From Methylomonas sp. 11b (lineage in GTDB: Bacteria; Pseudomonadota; Gammaproteobacteria; Methylococcales; Methylomonadaceae): a stretch of 64,000 nt of DNA. The stretch is from NCBI RefSeq assembly GCF_000515215.1, contig NZ_KI911557.1, forward strand, positions 5,079,741-5,143,740. The letters run 5' to 3'. A program made the translations under genes and the position numbers. Of the stretch, positions 1-9,717 are shown in pieces; the first letter of the stretch is position 1, and every line of letters begins with the position of its first letter. The notes under the pieces are model-generated. The model saw only the letters and a list, made by a program, of their open reading frames with translations, had not been told where the DNA came from and did no database searches.

Positions 1-1
1 T

Positions 2-2953
2 TACATCAAATTAGCGGCGGATTTGGCTTCCGAGTTAGATTTGCCGGTGGTTGCCACCAACGATGTGCGATTTATCAGCAAAAATGATTTCGACGCCCAT
101 GAAGTGCGGGTTTGCATTCATCAGGGGCGGGTGCTGGACGATAGCCGCCGGCCGAAAAACTATACCGCTCAACAATATTTACGCACTGCCGAGGAAATGG
201 CGGAATTGTTCGCCGACATTCCGGAGGCCTTAGCCAATAGCGTGGAAATTGCCAAACGCTGCAATGTCGAGCTGACGCTTGGCGAAAACTATTTGCCCGA
301 TTTTCCGGTCCCCGAAGGCATGACTCTGGACGAGTATTTTAAACAAGCCTCTCGGCAAGGCCTGGAAGAACGCTTGATCCAGTATCCGCCGATAGGCAAG
401 GCCAGCTTCGCGGAGAACCGCAAAGTCTATGACGAACGCTTGGAAGTCGAGCTGAACGTGATCACCCAAATGGGTTTTCCCGGCTATTTCATGATTGTCG
501 CCGACTTTATTCAGTGGGCCAAGAACAATGCGATACCGGTGGGGCCGGGGCGGGGCTCCGGTGCCGGTTCCTTGGTGGCGTACGCATTGAAGATTACCGA
601 TCTGGATCCGATCGAATTCGATTTGCTGTTTGAGCGGTTTTTGAATCCGGAACGGGTATCGATGCCGGATTTTGATATCGACTTTTGCATGGAGCGCCGA
701 GACGAGGTGATCGACTATGTAGCTCGCCATTATGGCCGCGATCACGTGTCACAGATTATCACCTACGGCTCGATGGCGGCCAAGGCGGTGATTCGCGACG
801 TGGGGCGGGTGATGGGGCATGCCTACGGCTTCGTGGATAGGTTGGCAAAACTGATCCCATTTGAAATCGGCATGACCCTGGACAAAGCCCTGCAAGACAG
901 TGCCGAATTGAAGGCATTGTACGATACCGAGGAAGAGGTCAAGTCGCTGATCGATATGGCGCGTTCGCTGGAAGGGATTTCCCGTAACGCCGGTAAACAT
1001 GCCGGTGGCGTGGTGATTTCGCCGACCAAGCTAACCGATTTCAGCCCCTTGTATTGTGAACAGGGCGGCGGCAACCTGGTGACGCAGTTCGATAAGGACG
1101 ATGTCGAAGCGGTTGGCTTGGTCAAATTCGACTTCCTGGGTTTGCGCACGCTGACGATTATCGATTGGGCGCTGCAAACCATCAATCGCCAGCGCGCGCA
1201 ACGTGGCGAAGAGCCGGTCGATATTTCCCAGATTCCGCGCGACGACCTGCCTAGTTACGAATTATTAAAGAACGCCCAGACCACGGCCGTGTTTCAGCTG
1301 GAGTCGCGCGGTATGAAGGAGCTGATCAAAAAACTGAAACCGGATTGCTTTGACGACATCATCGCGCTGGTGGCTTTATTCCGTCCCGGACCGTTGGAAT
1401 CGGGCATGGTCGACGACTATATCAATGTCAAACACGGTGCCAAGGCCGAATACGCTCATCCCTTGCTGGAGCCGATTCTAAAACCTACCAATGGCGTTAT
1501 TCTGTATCAGGAGCAGGTGATGCAGATTGCTCGGGAATTGGCCAGTTACACCTTGGGCGGCGCCGATATGTTGCGGCGGGCGATGGGTAAGAAAAAGCCG
1601 GAGGAAATGGCAAAAGAGCGGGAAAAATTCATGTCGGGCGCGGTGGCAAACCAGATAGACGCAGCCATCGCGACATACGTTTTCGACCTGATGGAGAAAT
1701 TCGCCGGCTACGGTTTCAACAAGTCGCATTCGGCGGCCTACGCTTTGGTTGCTTATCAAACCGCCTGGTTGAAGGCACATTTTCCGGCCGCGTTCATGGC
1801 GGCGGTAATGTCCTCGGATATGGATAACACCGATAAAGTGGTGGTGTTGATCGACGAATGCCGGGAAATGAAGCTGGAGATCTGCCCGCCGGACATTAAT
1901 GTTTCCGACTTTCGTTTTACGGTAAACGACCAGGGGCAGATTGTTTACGGTATCGGTGCGATCAAGGGTGTCGGCGAAAATGCAATTGAAGATCTGTTAA
2001 AAGAGCGGGCCGCCAACGGAGCGTTTGCGGGTTTGTACGATCTGTGCAAGCGTGTCGATTTACGCAAGGTCAATCGCCGGGTTCTGGAAGCATTGATCAG
2101 AGCCGGAGCGCTGGATACTATCGATCCAAATCGCGCGGCGCATCTCGCCGAATTGACCACAGCGCTGCGAGTTGCCGAACAACACGGAAAAATGGCGCTG
2201 GCCGGTCAAAACGATCTATTCGGTCTGGCGGTGCAAGTGGAAGTGAGCGACGGTGAAGCGGAAGCTTATTCCACCGTGGTCGAGCCTTGGACCGAAAAAG
2301 AAAAGCTGGAAGCGGAAAAGCAAACTTTGGGTCTGTTTCTAACAGGTCATCCTATCGCCGAATATCTGCCGGAATTGAAGCATATTACCCACGGTTCGCT
2401 CGCCAGTCTGGAAGTCGATGCCGGCCGCTCCAGAGGCAAAATGGAAGCGCGTGTTGCCGGCTTGATCGTGGAAATGCGTACCCGGCAAACCAAGCAGGGC
2501 AAGATGATGGGTTTTGCAACGCTGGACGACCGTACCGGCCGGCTGGAAGTGGCGGCCTTCAGCAATATTTACGACAAATATCGCAACCTGCTCAGCAAAG
2601 ACACAATCCTGATTGCCGAAGGCTCATTGGCAATGGACGACTTTACCAACAGTCTGAGGATGACTGCCGAGAAGCTCTACAGCATGGAAGAAGCGCGCGA
2701 GTTATATGCCCGCGGAATTACATTGACGATAGACCTGGCCAATGGCGACCTGCCGCCGGGTTGGCTGGCAAGCCTACAGACCACACTAACGCCATTCTGC
2801 GGCGGCCAATGTCCGATCCAAATCGAGTATCGCACTGCCACCGACAAAGCCACCCTGCAATTGGGTGACGACTGGCGCGTACGTCCGAGCGATGAACTCC
2901 TGATCCGCCTGCGGCGCTTGCTGTCTAACGTAACGGTGCTGGTCAGGTACTGA
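2..2953 (+). CDS. dnaE: DNA polymerase III alpha subunit, 5'-truncated by the window
   Basis: This is the catalytic subunit of the replicative DNA polymerase (C-family polymerase). The reading frame is open to the first base, so the N-terminus (most of the PHP domain) lies outside; about 980 of the usual ~1160 residues remain. Visible are the PHP end motif [11 protein letters not shown], the glycine-rich [16 protein letters not shown] segment, the palm motif [15 protein letters not shown] with the paired catalytic aspartates (near base 670), the fingers motif [17 protein letters not shown], the tandem helix-hairpin-helix region, and an OB fold around bases 2430-2560. The TTG at 23 that could be read as a start is internal. 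The next real gene begins 620 bp later, and accA, the common gammaproteobacterial follower of dnaE, is absent here. Very confident. Confidence 0.97.
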   Translation, partial: YIKLAADLASELDLPVVATNDVRFISKNDFDAHEVRVCIHQGRVLDDSRRPKNYTAQQYLRTAEEMAELFADIPEALANSVEIAKRCNVELTLGENYLPDFPVPEGMTLDEYFKQASRQGLEERLIQYPPIGKASFAENRKVYDERLEVELNVITQMGFPGYFMIVADFIQWAKNNAIPVGPGRGSGAGSLVAYALKITDLDPIEFDLLFERFLNPERVSMPDFDIDFCMERRDEVIDYVARHYGRDHVSQIITYGSMAAKAVIRDVGRVMGHAYGFVDRLAKLIPFEIGMTLDKALQDSAELKALYDTEEEVKSLIDMARSLEGISRNAGKHAGGVVISPTKLTDFSPLYCEQGGGNLVTQFDKDDVEAVGLVKFDFLGLRTLTIIDWALQTINRQRAQRGEEPVDISQIPRDDLPSYELLKNAQTTAVFQLESRGMKELIKKLKPDCFDDIIALVALFRPGPLESGMVDDYINVKHGAKAEYAHPLLEPILKPTNGVILYQEQVMQIARELASYTLGGADMLRRAMGKKKPEEMAKEREKFMSGAVANQIDAAIATYVFDLMEKFAGYGFNKSHSAAYALVAYQTAWLKAHFPAAFMAAVMSSDMDNTDKVVVLIDECREMKLEICPPDINVSDFRFTVNDQGQIVYGIGAIKGVGENAIEDLLKERAANGAFAGLYDLCKRVDLRKVNRRVLEALIRAGALDTIDPNRAAHLAELTTALRVAEQHGKMALAGQNDLFGLAVQVEVSDGEAEAYSTVVEPWTEKEKLEAEKQTLGLFLTGHPIAEYLPELKHITHGSLASLEVDAGRSRGKMEARVAGLIVEMRTRQTKQGKMMGFATLDDRTGRLEVAAFSNIYDKYRNLLSKDTILIAEGSLAMDDFTNSLRMTAEKLYSMEEARELYARGITLTIDLANGDLPPGWLASLQTTLTPFCGGQCPIQIEYRTATDKATLQLGDDWRVRPSDELLIRLRRLLSNVTVLVRY

Positions 2954-3248
2954 CCTGGCGTCTAAGGGCGCTGCATTTCTGTTTGCTGAGGGGATGGGCT
3001 GAGTTCGGCCACAACCCGACCGTAGGGGCACCATCCAATTTAATTAGTTAAGGCATCCTGTGACCCAGCCGAATGTCCGGTATTCGGCGAGCAAATTGGC
3101 ATTATCACTGCACTACTACGGCCAATGGACTGCCGGTTGGAGCGGCTTTCCAATTTCAATGATTAATACATCGTTTTATCTCGTCGAATGGTCGGTATTG
3201 GGTGAAAAATTGCTAATATTGCGACCTAACTGTGCAAAACGCAGGTCT

Positions 3249-3257
3249 TGGTATAAT
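3249..3257 (+). promoter_or_regulatory. extended -10 promoter element
   Basis: TGgTATAAT is a perfect extended -10 hexamer. No good -35 is seen, which is usual for this promoter class. A transcript would begin near 3264 and run into the 11-codon ORF at 3290. Inference from motif only. Confidence 0.45.
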
Positions 3258-3289
3258 TTGCGTCAGGATTTATTGATTGGAGCCAGTTG

Positions 3290-3325
3290 ATGAATAGATT
3301 CATTAAAAGCGGTTGTTGCACCTAG
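3290..3325 (+). CDS. possible 11-residue leader peptide with a Cys-Cys pair
   Basis: A very short ORF reads MNRFIKSGCCT and stops at TAG. It has a fair ribosome-binding site (GGAG, about 8 nt upstream) and sits about 25 nt downstream of an extended -10 promoter. It could be a leader peptide sensing cysteine or metal, but there is no recognisable regulated gene directly after it. The next CDS starts 250 bp later. Short chance ORFs are common, so this is only a candidate. Confidence 0.2.
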   Translation: MNRFIKSGCCT

Positions 3326-3572
3326 ACCGCCTTGCTGCCAGAGAGTTTGGGCGACTATTTCATCGAGATCAATCCTGTATGAGTATTTGATGTTTTATTG
3401 ATGAATTGGATCTTAATCAACTCGGTTTTTAGGGGGCAATCGGATGACTGGCAGACCAACCTATCACCCTGCAGTTCTATTGAATATTTCGATCGAACTT
3501 CTTCGCTTGAATTCTTTATTCCAAAGACATGCTAACTTTTTGTAAGCCACTCATTTTGCTATAAGGTCATCA

Positions 3573-5144
3573 ATGTCAGAACTACTATATTTTTTAAACA
3601 AATACTTTGTCAATACTACTCTAGAGGCATTTATTTTGTTTGTGGTAATTCCCGGCTTACTTTATTACTTGAGACAAACTCAAAAATGGGACATTGCACT
3701 GCAAATGTGCACATTGGTGCTAGATGATCTTGATGACTTTAGTCATTTAGAAAAAATATCATCCCAAGCTGTCACATTTAAAAATTTGAAATTAGATAGA
3801 GATATAAGGCTTTCAAAAATTTCTTGCTACAGAGACTATTTTGGCTCGCGTGAAGCAAATATTATTAATATATCACATTTCAGTGATAAAGAACTTCGCA
3901 ATGATATACTCACGATCGGGCGAAAAATAAGACAGTTCATTGGTTCGGCCAGATCACACAATCAAAAACTAGAACAAAATGAATATAAATGGCGTGATAA
4001 CGACCCCATTTCAGATGTCGTTATTAACGAGATTAGCCGACAGTCTGAGGTGCTAAACGATGAATACCGAAAGATTGTTAGTGACATTAATGAACTAAGG
4101 GAAAGAATATTCTTTTTTGAAAAGAAAACAATCCGATCAAAAAAATATCATTACTCCATAATTGCAATAACAATCCTTTTTATCTTAAGTATTGTTATTG
4201 TTCCTAAATTACTTTTAGAGCCATCAGACTCTTCTAGTGGTAACTCTGTAGGGGCTTTGGATACTGGGGATGATGGGGATGTTGGGGATGTTGGGGATAC
4301 TGGGAATACTGGGAATACTGGGAATACTGGGAATACTGGGAATACTGGGAATACTGGGAATACTGGGAATACTGGGAATACTGGGAATACTGGGAGTGCT
4401 CAAGATAATGAAAACCCTGATAACTTGGTATTTTGGGTGCCTGCTTTATTGTTTCTTATCGCTGGCGTCGGAGCGTTTGCCCTAAGGAAGGGAGCCTGGA
4501 GCGTAGTTTTTGGAAGCTCTTCATTAATAATTGGCGCAATCTATGTAGGAGGATTTAGATTGGCTGATAAATTAAGTTTTGTCGAAAAAATGGAGGCTCC
4601 TGTTAATTTAACATTTGAAGGGATAACCATCAGCAAAACCATAAATGAAACTCTTCCAATTAAGCAGATATCCGAAAATAGCAGCAATAATCTTGCTAAA
4701 CTCGAGTTCGTTGGAAAAATCGAAGGATTTAAAACAGGCGAAGACAAAATTCCATTGTTTGATATTCAACAGCAACTAAATAATATTGTCAATAACCATC
4801 CTTATTTTCCTTCGAGGAATTGCATTGTTCTCATGGGTAGCGCGGACAAACGGATGCTTAGAAACGCAGTTATGCTTCTTCATGAGTCTAATACATTGCT
4901 TGCAAAGAAACGAGGGTATTGGGTTGCGGAACAGGTTTCAAATTACATAAGCGGGTTAACTGAAGGTTATGTAGAAAAATATAAGCCTGATATTTCAGTA
5001 TTCGCAGTTGCTCCAAAACACCCCTCATCAAAAGCCACGGATTTTGATTTAGCATCAGATCGACGTGTTGATATATATGTTTGCGATACAAATACTGACA
5101 AAACAAAAACTTCAGAAGTAAAATTACCGACGAGTCCAGGTTGA
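3573..5144 (+). CDS. membrane protein with GNT tandem repeat and OmpA-like C-terminal domain
   Basis: A 523-residue protein of no recognised family. A first membrane segment lies at about residues 10-34, followed by a charged, probably helical stretch (about 40-195). A second membrane segment is at ~197-218. Next come a low-complexity Gly/Asp/Asn/Thr linker with ten perfect GNT triplets (~243-274), and two more hydrophobic segments (~288-330). The C-terminal ~150 residues resemble an OmpA-like peptidoglycan-binding fold: LMGSADKR, then LAKKRGYWVAEQVSNYI, then DLASDRRVDIYV, which match the usual GHTD / Asn-x-x-Leu-x-x-x-Arg / NRRVEI signature loosely. That suggests a membrane-anchored protein touching peptidoglycan. 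The gene is much more A+T-rich than dnaE, which suggests horizontal acquisition. The start ATG is supported by position only. Confidence 0.75.
   Translation: MSELLYFLNKYFVNTTLEAFILFVVIPGLLYYLRQTQKWDIALQMCTLVLDDLDDFSHLEKISSQAVTFKNLKLDRDIRLSKISCYRDYFGSREANIINISHFSDKELRNDILTIGRKIRQFIGSARSHNQKLEQNEYKWRDNDPISDVVINEISRQSEVLNDEYRKIVSDINELRERIFFFEKKTIRSKKYHYSIIAITILFILSIVIVPKLLLEPSDSSSGNSVGALDTGDDGDVGDVGDTGNTGNTGNTGNTGNTGNTGNTGNTGNTGNTGSAQDNENPDNLVFWVPALLFLIAGVGAFALRKGAWSVVFGSSSLIIGAIYVGGFRLADKLSFVEKMEAPVNLTFEGITISKTINETLPIKQISENSSNNLAKLEFVGKIEGFKTGEDKIPLFDIQQQLNNIVNNHPYFPSRNCIVLMGSADKRMLRNAVMLLHESNTLLAKKRGYWVAEQVSNYISGLTEGYVEKYKPDISVFAVAPKHPSSKATDFDLASDRRVDIYVCDTNTDKTKTSEVKLPTSPG
4302..4391 (+). repeat. 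9-bp in-frame minisatellite, ten perfect units of GGGAATACT
   Basis: Ten identical head-to-tail copies of GGGAATACT encode Gly-Asn-Thr. They are flanked by degenerate units (GGGGATGTT, GGGGATACT, GGGAGTGCT) from about 4260 to 4400. As the unit is a multiple of three, slippage would change linker length without breaking the reading frame. Confidence 0.95.
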
Positions 5145-5379
5145 ATGATCGGAATAATATTTCTATATGTGCGATGCTGTGTGATATCAAGAGCTAGATA
5201 AGAAACTCACTAATTTAACATTTGCTCAGAAATGTCAGAAGCTTGCCATTCAGAAATCAACCTTGAAGGTCGGAAATGGCTTGGGTGAGGTTGCCAACGA
5301 CTGCTTTGTAGTACTCCAGGTTCATGAATCTGGAGTTGACTGACAGTCCGCTTTGGAGAAACGGGACAGGCCGGTTTGG
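5145..5379. other. 5' flank of the group II intron, with a palindrome and a possible gene remnant
   Basis: A near-perfect 24-nt inverted repeat lies at 5313-5336 (arms ACTCCAG / CTGGAGT), about 45 nt before the intron. On the minus strand a frame reads MNLEYYKAVVGNLTQAISDL and stops at 5257. This may be the C-terminal remnant of a gene broken by the intron, but no family is recognised. Otherwise empty. Confidence 0.35.
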
Positions 5380-5858
5380 GTGTGCGCCGTGCAAAGGCGG
5401 CGCTTTATCAGTGGGTGAGAGACCCACCCGGCTAAATCGCTCCGGCCGGAAGCAATCGGAGCAGTCATGGAGGTAACGAAGTGGCTGAAGCCTTCGATGT
5501 AAAGAGATCGCTTTAGGCGATTCAGCGAGTGTGCAGGCCGTAACGCGAGTGAACACTGAGCAAGCCTCGAAAAGGTCGATGCGCAGGCCGACCCGGCAGC
5601 CATTCCGGGGAAGGCTGATACGGTTGGGGAAACGAGCGAAGAGTATTCCCAGTCGCTGCGCCGGGGTAGTGGTGACAGCATGTACACAAGGTAAGCGCAC
5701 GCAACACGGGAAGCCCTGCGGCGTGGTCAGCGATGACCAACCGGACGCCCGCGAGGGACAGGCCGGGCGCTGTAGGGTGGCGGAGAGGCTTGTAGTACCG
5801 GGGAAGCCGGGTAATGCCGGTGGAGGGAAGGGGCCTTAGTTCAAGATCAACGCAATAA

Positions 5859-7172
5859 GTGGAAAAGGACAGGAGATTGGGTAACCTATCAACTCCGTTA
5901 AGAGTTCAGAAACTACAGATGGCGTTACACGCAAAAGCGAAGGCTGAAGCTGACTATCGTTTCTATGCGCTGTACGACAAGATATACCGGGAAGACATCT
6001 TGGCGCATGCCTACGTCTGTTGCCGGGCCAACAAAGGTGCGCCGGGCGTGGATCGTCAGGACTTTGCCGATGTCGAAACGTATGGCCGGGAGCGATGGCT
6101 TGCGGAACTGGCGCTTGCGCTCAGAGAGGAGAATTACCGACCGAATCCTATCAGACGTGTTTATATCCCCAAACCGAATGGCAAACTGAGGCCACTGGGT
6201 ATATCGACCTTACGAGATCGGGTCTGCATGACGGCAGCGATGCTGATATTGGAGCCGATCTTCGAAGCGGATTTACCCGACGAGCAATATGCCTATCGAG
6301 CGGGCCGTCATGCCCAGCAAGCGGTGGGCGAAATCAATCGCCATATGTTTAAAGGTCATCTGGACGTCGTTGATGCCGACTTGGCGGATTACTTCGGGAG
6401 TATTCCACATGCCGAGCTAATGAAATCGGTAGCTCGCCGTGTTGTAGATCGACGTGTGTTGCATCTCATCACGATGTGGTTGGAATGTGCGGTAGAAGAA
6501 ACCGACCGACATGGGCGGACGATACGCACTACCGAGGCCAAAGATAAGCAACGCGGTATCCCGCAGGGTTCACCCATATCACCCTTACTGTCGAATTTAT
6601 ACATGCGGCGGTTTGTATTGGCATGGAAGAAACTGGGCCTGGAACGGGGGCTCGGCAGTCAAATCGTCACCTACGCCGACGACCTTGTTATCTTGTGTCG
6701 ACGTGGCAAGGCTGAAGAAGCCTTGTTATGGATGCGTAAGATCATGGAGCGGTTGAAGCTCACGGTCAATGAGGAGAAAACGCAAATCTGCAAAGTGCCG
6801 GAAGGTGTGTTCGATTTTCTGGGTTACACATTCGGTCTGTTATATAGACCGCAAAACGGTAAGCCCTATCTGGGCTACCGGCCATCCAAGAAAAGTATTC
6901 GGCGCATGGTCGAGAAGGTTCAGGCGTTGACGGCTTATTCAATGGCGTGGCATGACACCACGTTGCTGATCTATAAATTGAACCGCATGCTACGCGGTTG
7001 GGCGAACTACTTTAGGGTAGGAACCTTCAATCGTGCCTATCGTGCGCTTGATAATTACACGGCAGCGCGGTTGCGTCGGTGGTTACGCAACAAGTATAAG
7101 GTGAGAAAGCGAGCAGGCGGAGGCTATCCATCTTCGTACCTCTATCAGACCCTTTTGGTTTGGTACGCTTAA
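5859..7172 (+). CDS. ltrA: group II intron reverse transcriptase/maturase
   Basis: The intron-encoded protein (437 residues) helps the intron RNA fold and splice and copies it into DNA at new sites. Motifs in order: RT0/1 block with KGAPGVDR and [16 protein letters not shown]3/4 region ([19 protein letters not shown]), RT5 ([18 protein letters not shown]), the catalytic YADD box (residues near 270), RT6-7, and a group II maturase X domain ([19 protein letters not shown]). The protein ends soon after domain X with a short basic tail; no HNH endonuclease domain is present. It probably relies on nicks or replication forks for retrohoming. The start codon is not certain: the 5859 frame begins with a GTG, and an internal ATG (MALHAKAK, 5919) is also possible. 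Confidence 0.93.
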   Translation: MEKDRRLGNLSTPLRVQKLQMALHAKAKAEADYRFYALYDKIYREDILAHAYVCCRANKGAPGVDRQDFADVETYGRERWLAELALALREENYRPNPIRRVYIPKPNGKLRPLGISTLRDRVCMTAAMLILEPIFEADLPDEQYAYRAGRHAQQAVGEINRHMFKGHLDVVDADLADYFGSIPHAELMKSVARRVVDRRVLHLITMWLECAVEETDRHGRTIRTTEAKDKQRGIPQGSPISPLLSNLYMRRFVLAWKKLGLERGLGSQIVTYADDLVILCRRGKAEEALLWMRKIMERLKLTVNEEKTQICKVPEGVFDFLGYTFGLLYRPQNGKPYLGYRPSKKSIRRMVEKVQALTAYSMAWHDTTLLIYKLNRMLRGWANYFRVGTFNRAYRALDNYTAARLRRWLRNKYKVRKRAGGGYPSSYLYQTLLVWYA

Positions 7173-7222
7173 GCCGCTTGGGGCGCGACGATCCGTGGGC
7201 GAAAGCGTGACATCTTGTCCGA

Positions 7223-7255
7223 GAGCCGGATGCGGGAAATCTGCCAGTCCGGTTC
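7223..7255 (+). ncRNA. group II intron domain V
   Basis: The 33-nt hairpin begins GAGCCGGATGCGGG and closes CAGTCCGGTTC. It matches the conserved catalytic domain V shape (5' AGC-like triad, tetraloop-like GAAA turn, mirror strand). It lies about 50 nt after the RT stop codon, as expected. Confidence 0.85.
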
Positions 7256-7347
7256 GATGAGCGGGGTGTGGAAACGGGGTTAAGGCAAGGCTATTTGGGC
7301 ACCGTCAAACGAAAGAGGCGGAAACAGACAAGCTAAACCTAATTCTA

Positions 7348-7864
7348 CCGCGCCACATCTCGACTCTACCGAACTCGACCACTGAAAACAAAATATTCCA
7401 AAGCTTTAAGCCGAATAGCTCGTTCGCTTTTTCAGCCTCTGTAGATATGCTGCTCGCTTTGGTTTATACGCCAAAAATCCAAAATCATGCATATCAAAAA
7501 CTTTCGAATTCACTGGCGAAATTTTGGAATACTCGATTTAAGGTATTTTATAGGCATGCCATGGTTTCGTGTGCATACCTTGCAGATAGGTGGGTGAGGG
7601 CGGAGGTATCGAAGGTAGGTTCCAGACATAAAGCGTTGTGAACCCTGGCCTGGAATATGCCCAACAAGGTTTTAAATTTACATCTATGTTTGCGAACGCG
7701 CCAACGGGGCAAGAATTTGTGGATCTTTAGCGGCTGAAACTACGCCAACGTGTTGTGTCGCCATTGTGCTTCCATACCTGCGGATGCTTTGATAAATTGA
7801 CGATTACGCCACGCGGCACCAATATGAGGTGGCAGTCGATTCGACTGGTCTGGACATTAAAAAA
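7348..7864. other. intergenic region after the intron, no convincing gene
   Basis: A minus-strand frame from about 7477 down to 7316 is open (KANELFGLKLWNIL...) but has no recognised family and overlaps the intron end. A 64-codon plus-strand frame at 7447 also lacks support. No RNA gene is seen. The region ends with the palindromic terminator of the next gene. Confidence 0.4.
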
Positions 7865-7886
7865 GGGAGGCCTAGCTAGGCCTCCC
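7865..7886 (-). terminator. rho-independent terminator, perfect 22-bp palindrome
   Basis: Arms GGGAGGCCTAG / CTAGGCCTCCC form a perfect palindrome. On the minus strand it is followed directly by a T-run (CTTTTTTAAT), so it terminates the OmpA/vWA lipoprotein gene located about 30 bp upstream on that strand. Confidence 0.9.
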
Positions 7887-7914
7887 TTGTGTCGTTAAGC
7901 TGGAAGCTTATCGT

Positions 7915-9099
7915 TTAGCGGTCGGTACGTTTGTATTCGACACGGCGGTTGTAGGCACGGCCTTCATCGGTTTCATTGGTATCGACCGGTTTGGACTCTC
8001 CGAAGCCAACCGCTGTCAGGCGCTTGCCTTCCACGCCTTGTTTGATCAGCTCGGCTTTGACCGCATTAGCTCTACGTTCCGACAGTTTTTGGTTGTAAGC
8101 ATCCTTACCGTAACTATCGGTGTGGCCCTGAATCTCAATGGTCAAACCAGGGTTCATTTTCATCACTTCCACGGCGTTTTGGATCAGTGGGCCGTATTTG
8201 GCTTTGACGTTAGATTTGTCGAAATCGAATAACAAGCCGCGAAATGCCCAGCAACCGTCTTTATCGACGATGGCGCCTTTTGGGGTGTCAGGACATTTGT
8301 CCACACAATTGCTTACGCCGTCTTTGTCGTCGTCTTGTGTTGAACAATCGGCCACTTTTGGTGTGCCCGCTTTCAGGAAGACGTTTTTAACGAAATCGCT
8401 CATGCCTTTAGAGGTGGTAATCGCTTCGGCAGTAGTCGAGAATCCACAACCCGATGCATTGGCCAGTTCTTGCAGCACCGTTTGCCCCGCGGCATCTTGG
8501 TCATTGCCGACCCAAACTGTATAAATGCACAGCTTGTCCCCGTATTGGGATTTAAGCGCTTCGGCAGTTGGTAGGGGCGAGACTTCCTCGATACCATCAC
8601 TAAAAACGATTAAGGCAATATTGCCGGGAGCAGCGGTGATATCTTTGCCGGAATCGCTTAGCGCAGTGGCCAGTGGTGTGCCGCCGCTAGAGCATTCGAG
8701 AGAAGTAATCGCACTTTCGAAACCGGCTGGAGTGTAATTCTGCACGGCTTGATTGAGATAAGTCGAGCCCCATGATAGGCATGGACCAAAACCGAAGCTG
8801 CGTAAACCGGATGTCAGCGGCATGACCGGAATGGATTTGTTAAACTTGTTGAGCAGATTTTTTTCGACATCCAGCTTGGTGCCACTGTAATCGGTAGAAT
8901 TTACATAGGTGCGGCTCATTGACGAAGATGAATCATTAACCACGAAAAAGCTGTTGGTTTTTTGTACCAGTTTTCCGGATTTAACCAGTGCGTTAAGGTC
9001 TTCCGGCTGGAAGGCCTGGAAATTATTGCTCGACTGCGTCGCGCAACCGGAAAGCAGCGCTCCGGCCAGAGTGGCCGTGAATAAAAGGTTTCTTTTCAT
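7915..9099 (-). CDS. lipoprotein with von Willebrand A domain, calcium-binding repeat and OmpA domain
   Basis: An outer-membrane lipoprotein of 394 residues. The signal peptide ends in a lipobox LLSGC (Cys at about 19). A von Willebrand factor A domain follows, with a degenerate metal site (VVNDSSSSMS), through about residue 245. A short thrombospondin type-3-like Asp-rich repeat is next (DDDKDGVSNCVDKCPDTP, ~256-275), then a C-terminal OmpA-like peptidoglycan-binding domain (IEIQGHTDSYGKDAYNQKLS, NRRVEYK). The likely role is tethering outer membrane and peptidoglycan with a protein-binding vWA head. The ATG start has a good GGAGAAT ribosome-binding site. The gene is monocistronic, with its own terminator. 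Confidence 0.93.
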   Translation of the reverse strand: MKRNLLFTATLAGALLSGCATQSSNNFQAFQPEDLNALVKSGKLVQKTNSFFVVNDSSSSMSRTYVNSTDYSGTKLDVEKNLLNKFNKSIPVMPLTSGLRSFGFGPCLSWGSTYLNQAVQNYTPAGFESAITSLECSSGGTPLATALSDSGKDITAAPGNIALIVFSDGIEEVSPLPTAEALKSQYGDKLCIYTVWVGNDQDAAGQTVLQELANASGCGFSTTAEAITTSKGMSDFVKNVFLKAGTPKVADCSTQDDDKDGVSNCVDKCPDTPKGAIVDKDGCWAFRGLLFDFDKSNVKAKYGPLIQNAVEVMKMNPGLTIEIQGHTDSYGKDAYNQKLSERRANAVKAELIKQGVEGKRLTAVGFGESKPVDTNETDEGRAYNRRVEYKRTDR

Positions 9100-9267
9100 G
9101 TTTTAATTCTCCAGGTTGTTATTCTGCATCTACAAGGCCTAGCGTACCGCCTTGGTGTCTTAAGTCTAACATCAATCCCTTATTTTTAAATAGTGCGTTC
9201 ATCTTATCCAGGCGCCGTGAAATAATGCCGGTTTGTTTTTAATCCGTAGGCTTCCTTGGAGAATGTA

Positions 9268-9711
9268 ATGGGCAAGATTTTAATTTTCTGTGCGATGTTT
9301 TTACTTGCTAGTGCGGTAAAGGCTGACAGCGTGAAAGAAATGGCTGAGCACGGTAATGCGCAGGCGCAAGCCAAATTGGCGTCGCTATATTTACTCGGCC
9401 GAGAGGGCTTTGAGAAGGATGAACACAAGGCTGCGGAGTGGATGGAAAAAGCCGCGAATCAAGGTCTACTCGATGCCCAGGTAGTCATGGGGGCGATGTA
9501 CGATAGAGGCATGGGTGTCAGCAGCGACAGAGATAAGGCGACCGATTGGTACGAAAAAGCTGCTAAACAAGGACATGCCACCTCCCTGGCCATATTAGGC
9601 AGAAACGACGCAGCCAAAGGCAGCGTACAATTTAATTATCAAGCGATGCGATTAAACGCATCGCGCTCCATTCCCGGCGAATACGCCAAGAAATTTTTAA
9701 CAACTAAATAA
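9268..9711 (+). CDS. periplasmic Sel1-repeat protein
   Basis: A small secreted protein (147 residues from the ATG at 9268). It has a signal peptide (MGKILIFCAMFLLASAVKAD) and two Sel1-like (TPR-type) repeats: one from GNAQAQAKLASLYLLG to EWMEKAANQG, the second from DAQVVMGAMYDRG to DWYEKAAKQGH. Sel1 repeats mediate protein-protein contact; the partner is unknown. An upstream TTG at 9256 is in frame but forms part of the Shine-Dalgarno (TTGGAG), so the ATG is preferred. The stop codon is only 6 bp before gltX, so the two are probably co-transcribed. Confidence 0.88.
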   Translation: MGKILIFCAMFLLASAVKADSVKEMAEHGNAQAQAKLASLYLLGREGFEKDEHKAAEWMEKAANQGLLDAQVVMGAMYDRGMGVSSDRDKATDWYEKAAKQGHATSLAILGRNDAAKGSVQFNYQAMRLNASRSIPGEYAKKFLTTK

Positions 9712-9717
9712 TTGACG

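Larger units (their letters stand above)
2954..3572. other. intergenic region, mostly featureless
   Basis: This stretch separates dnaE from the A+T-rich accessory gene. Apart from the extended -10 element and the 11-codon ORF there is no convincing gene, tRNA or terminator. A GTG-started frame of 76 codons at 3060-3290 has no family likeness and runs through the promoter, so it is not called. Base composition becomes A+T-rich toward the right end. Confidence 0.5.
5380..7347 (+). mobile_element. group II intron (ribozyme plus encoded maturase)
   Basis: The 5' boundary is a GTGTG/GTGCG motif at 5380-5386, followed by about 480 nt of highly structured, gene-free sequence (domains I-III), the RT/maturase ORF, and a clear domain V hairpin. 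The 3' end is not certain. A typical terminal AY fits the CTAATTCTAC at 7338-7347, but domain VI could close earlier, around 7310. The element is on the plus strand between genes and seems not to interrupt a recognisable essential gene. Confidence 0.8.

Noticed and set aside
3060..3290. 76-codon plus-strand frame after dnaE
   Set aside because: GTG start, no family likeness, and it runs through the extended -10 promoter.
4260..4400. Repeat array considered as CRISPR
   Set aside because: Units are 9 bp, contiguous, without spacers and in frame with the host gene.
4270..4485. 71-codon frame over the GNT repeat
   Set aside because: It is the +1 reading of the minisatellite inside a real gene.
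7447..7641. 64-codon plus-strand frame
   Set aside because: No recognised family, no good ribosome-binding site, next to intron junk.
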